A stretch of DNA of 64,000 nucleotides from Candidatus Thioglobus sp. (GTDB taxonomy: Bacteria > Pseudomonadota > Gammaproteobacteria > PS1 > Pseudothioglobaceae), in NCBI GenBank assembly GCA_028345055.1, contig JAOMCO010000003.1, positions 1 to 64,000 of the forward strand, written 5' to 3'. Below the pieces are notes generated by a model, which made no database searches, was not told the DNA's origin, and was given only the letters and a program-made list of their open reading frames with translations. A program made the position numbers and the translations under genes. Below, piece after piece: positions 62,159-64,000 of the stretch. Position 1 is the stretch's first letter. Each line of letters opens with the position of its first letter.

Positions 62159-63231
62159 TGAGTATTAAAAAACTAACCTTTGTTGATAACAAATCGATTA
62201 ATGCTGTTGCTATTGGAGGCGCAGTTCTTGGCTCAGGTGGAGGTGGAGATCCTTATGTTGGAAAATTAATGACTCAACAAAGTATTAACGAGACTGGAGG
62301 TGTCAAGGTTATTGACATAGAAACTTTGCCTGATGATGCTTTAATTTTGCCTATTGCTATGATGGGCGCCCCAACAGTCATGGTTGAAAAGTTTCCATCT
62401 GGCAACGAGTTTGCTCAACTAATTCCAATGATTGAAAAAATGCTGACTAAGCCAGTTGCAGCAATTTTATGCATTGAGGCTGGCGGCTTAAATTCTACCA
62501 TTCCTTTTGCTGCTGCATCAAAATTAGGTCTTCCAATAATAGACGGTGATGCTATGGGCAGGGCTTTTCCTGAGTTGCAGATGGTAACTTTTACTTTGGG
62601 AGGTATAAGTGCAACTCCTATGGCTATGGTTGATGAAAAAGGTAATGGCTGTAATTACGATACAATCAGTAATGTATGGACTGAGAAACTTGCACGTGCA
62701 ATAACTATTGAAATGGGGGGCTCTGCAATGTGCAGTCTTTACCCAGTTTCTGCTAAAGATTGCAAAAAATATTTGATTAAAGGAAGCTTGTCTTTGATTC
62801 ATCATATTGGATCAATTATTGAAAAACATAGTTTCAACGCTTACCAAATACTTGTTAAAGAATTAAATGGAAAGCACCTTTTCCAAGGAAGAGTGAGAGA
62901 TGTTGAAAGATTTAGTGAAGGGGGCTTTAATCGAGGCGTAGTTCGACTTGAAGGTATAGATGATTTTGCTAGTCGAGAGGCAAAAGTTGATTTTCAAAAT
63001 GAATTTTTAGTTGCAATGGAGGGCGACAATGTCCTTGCTACTACACCAGATTTGATTTGCATGTTTGACGCTAATACTGGCGATCCTGTTACTGCTGAAA
63101 CAATAAAATATGGGTTGGCTATTAATGTACTTGGGTTGCCATGTGACCCAATTTGGCAAAGTAAGGAGGCAATCGATATGATTGGACCTCGCTACTTTAA
63201 ATACGATATAGACTATAAGCCTCTAAAATAA
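62158..63231 (+). CDS. DUF917 family protein (S-methyl thiohydantoin desulfurase-like)
   Basis: AIGGAVLGSGGGGDPYVGKLM, GLPIIDGDAMGRAFPELQM, PDLICMFDANTGDPVTAE; coupled to HyuA-like gene. Confidence 0.85.
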   Translation: MSIKKLTFVDNKSINAVAIGGAVLGSGGGGDPYVGKLMTQQSINETGGVKVIDIETLPDDALILPIAMMGAPTVMVEKFPSGNEFAQLIPMIEKMLTKPVAAILCIEAGGLNSTIPFAAASKLGLPIIDGDAMGRAFPELQMVTFTLGGISATPMAMVDEKGNGCNYDTISNVWTEKLARAITIEMGGSAMCSLYPVSAKDCKKYLIKGSLSLIHHIGSIIEKHSFNAYQILVKELNGKHLFQGRVRDVERFSEGGFNRGVVRLEGIDDFASREAKVDFQNEFLVAMEGDNVLATTPDLICMFDANTGDPVTAETIKYGLAINVLGLPCDPIWQSKEAIDMIGPRYFKYDIDYKPLK

Positions 63232-63267
63232 ATTTTATTAAAGATTTTCAAAGAGAAACTAATATTT

Positions 63268-63846
63268 TTAGGCTGCTATGCAGAGGCTTGGGTCCCAGTA
63301 CTCATCTTCAATGTCTCCCATCGAAAATATTAACCCGACTATGTCAGTAAAAGAGAATTTTTCAATATCTCCTACAGCCATAATGTATTGCCCTGTGTTT
63401 GAGTCATTAAAGACCTTGATGTAGTATGTTCCTGCTTCATAGACTCGATCAGATAAGAAGTTTTTACCAATTTCTGGGCCATTCCAATACCATTGTTTTC
63501 CATACTCTTCATACCATGGTGTCCACTCAAAGTTTTCACCATCAGCAAGATCGATTTTATGAAAATCCGAGTCTAAGACCTCAAACGAGAATTTACTTTC
63601 CAATGAACACTCGCCTATTTTGGCAGCAAGAATGCCTGCATAAAAGTCAAAATCAATATCTGACTGAATACGATAATAGTGAGGGTCTCCAGTGAGGGTT
63701 GAGTAGATAGCTTTTGATATTTCAGGCTCCTCAATTTCATAAGGCGCATCTGGGGGGTAAGTTGAGCTTTCATTGAGAACAGGCTTATGGGCAAAAGCCT
63801 GTGAAATAAACGTCGATAAAAATAGTAAAGTAAGAAGTTGTCTCAT
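63268..63846 (-). CDS. Secreted hypothetical protein (start trimmed to MRQLLTLL)
   Basis: Signal peptide MRQLLTLLFLSTFISQAFA; GTYYIKVFNDSNTGQYIMAVGDIE suggests a beta-sandwich/pre-peptidase-like fold. Confidence 0.55.
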   Translation of the reverse strand: MRQLLTLLFLSTFISQAFAHKPVLNESSTYPPDAPYEIEEPEISKAIYSTLTGDPHYYRIQSDIDFDFYAGILAAKIGECSLESKFSFEVLDSDFHKIDLADGENFEWTPWYEEYGKQWYWNGPEIGKNFLSDRVYEAGTYYIKVFNDSNTGQYIMAVGDIEKFSFTDIVGLIFSMGDIEDEYWDPSLCIAA

Positions 63847-63923
63847 AAAACTAATCATAGGCATAAACAAAGATAAGTGACCTTTTAAGTAATGTGGTTT
63901 TTTTTGAGCGTAATATTTTTAAA

Positions 63924-64000
63924 TTAATTATCATCTGGCTCAATTGGCTCTGGGGCTAAAACATCTCTATTCCCTGCACTGTTCATTGCGCTAACAATCC
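63924..64000 (-). CDS. C-terminal fragment of unidentified protein (truncated by window end)
   Basis: Open minus frame ...VSAMNSAGNRDVLAPEPIEPDDN* running off the window. Confidence 0.35.
   Translation of the reverse strand, partial: IVSAMNSAGNRDVLAPEPIEPDDN

Overview
This 64 kb window looks like chromosome from a low-GC, compact gammaproteobacterium; the gene content resembles marine sulfur-oxidiser/SUP05-type lineages, but that placement is an inference. It runs from the rpsB tail and tsf through dnaA-dnaN-recF-gyrB, leuS, pyrD, bioD, sspAB, petABC, secA, pyrC, ribF, mutY, metA, purC, dxr-cdsA-uppS and hisF to a caa3-type cytochrome oxidase cluster. tRNA-Leu(GAG) and tRNA-Thr(UGU) are present. 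The right-hand third (about 45.7-63.2 kb) is the accessory-looking part. It is a divergent catabolic locus around an XRE-cupin regulator. The minus arm carries a GAF protein, HyuA/HyuB (hydantoinase/oxoprolinase type), an M24 peptidase, a DmdA/GcvT-like demethylase, OsmC, an enoyl-CoA hydratase and an acyl-CoA ligase. The plus arm carries a ribose-type ABC importer, an Asp/Glu/hydantoin racemase, a second HyuA-like protein and a DUF917 (S-methyl-thiohydantoin desulfurase-like) protein. Two 23-bp near-identical repeats, one containing a perfect dyad, lie in the divergent promoter region, and a related sequence lies inside the plus operon. I propose a regulated uptake and degradation system for a cyclic amide/(thio)hydantoin-like and/or methylated sulfur compound; its substrate cannot be read from sequence. 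Other items: an unlisted 32-aa ORF between coxA and ctaG, an in-frame 18-bp tandem repeat in an RND/MMPL transporter, and a TMADH-family enzyme with altered substrate-pocket positions. No mobile elements, CRISPR arrays or rRNAs were seen.
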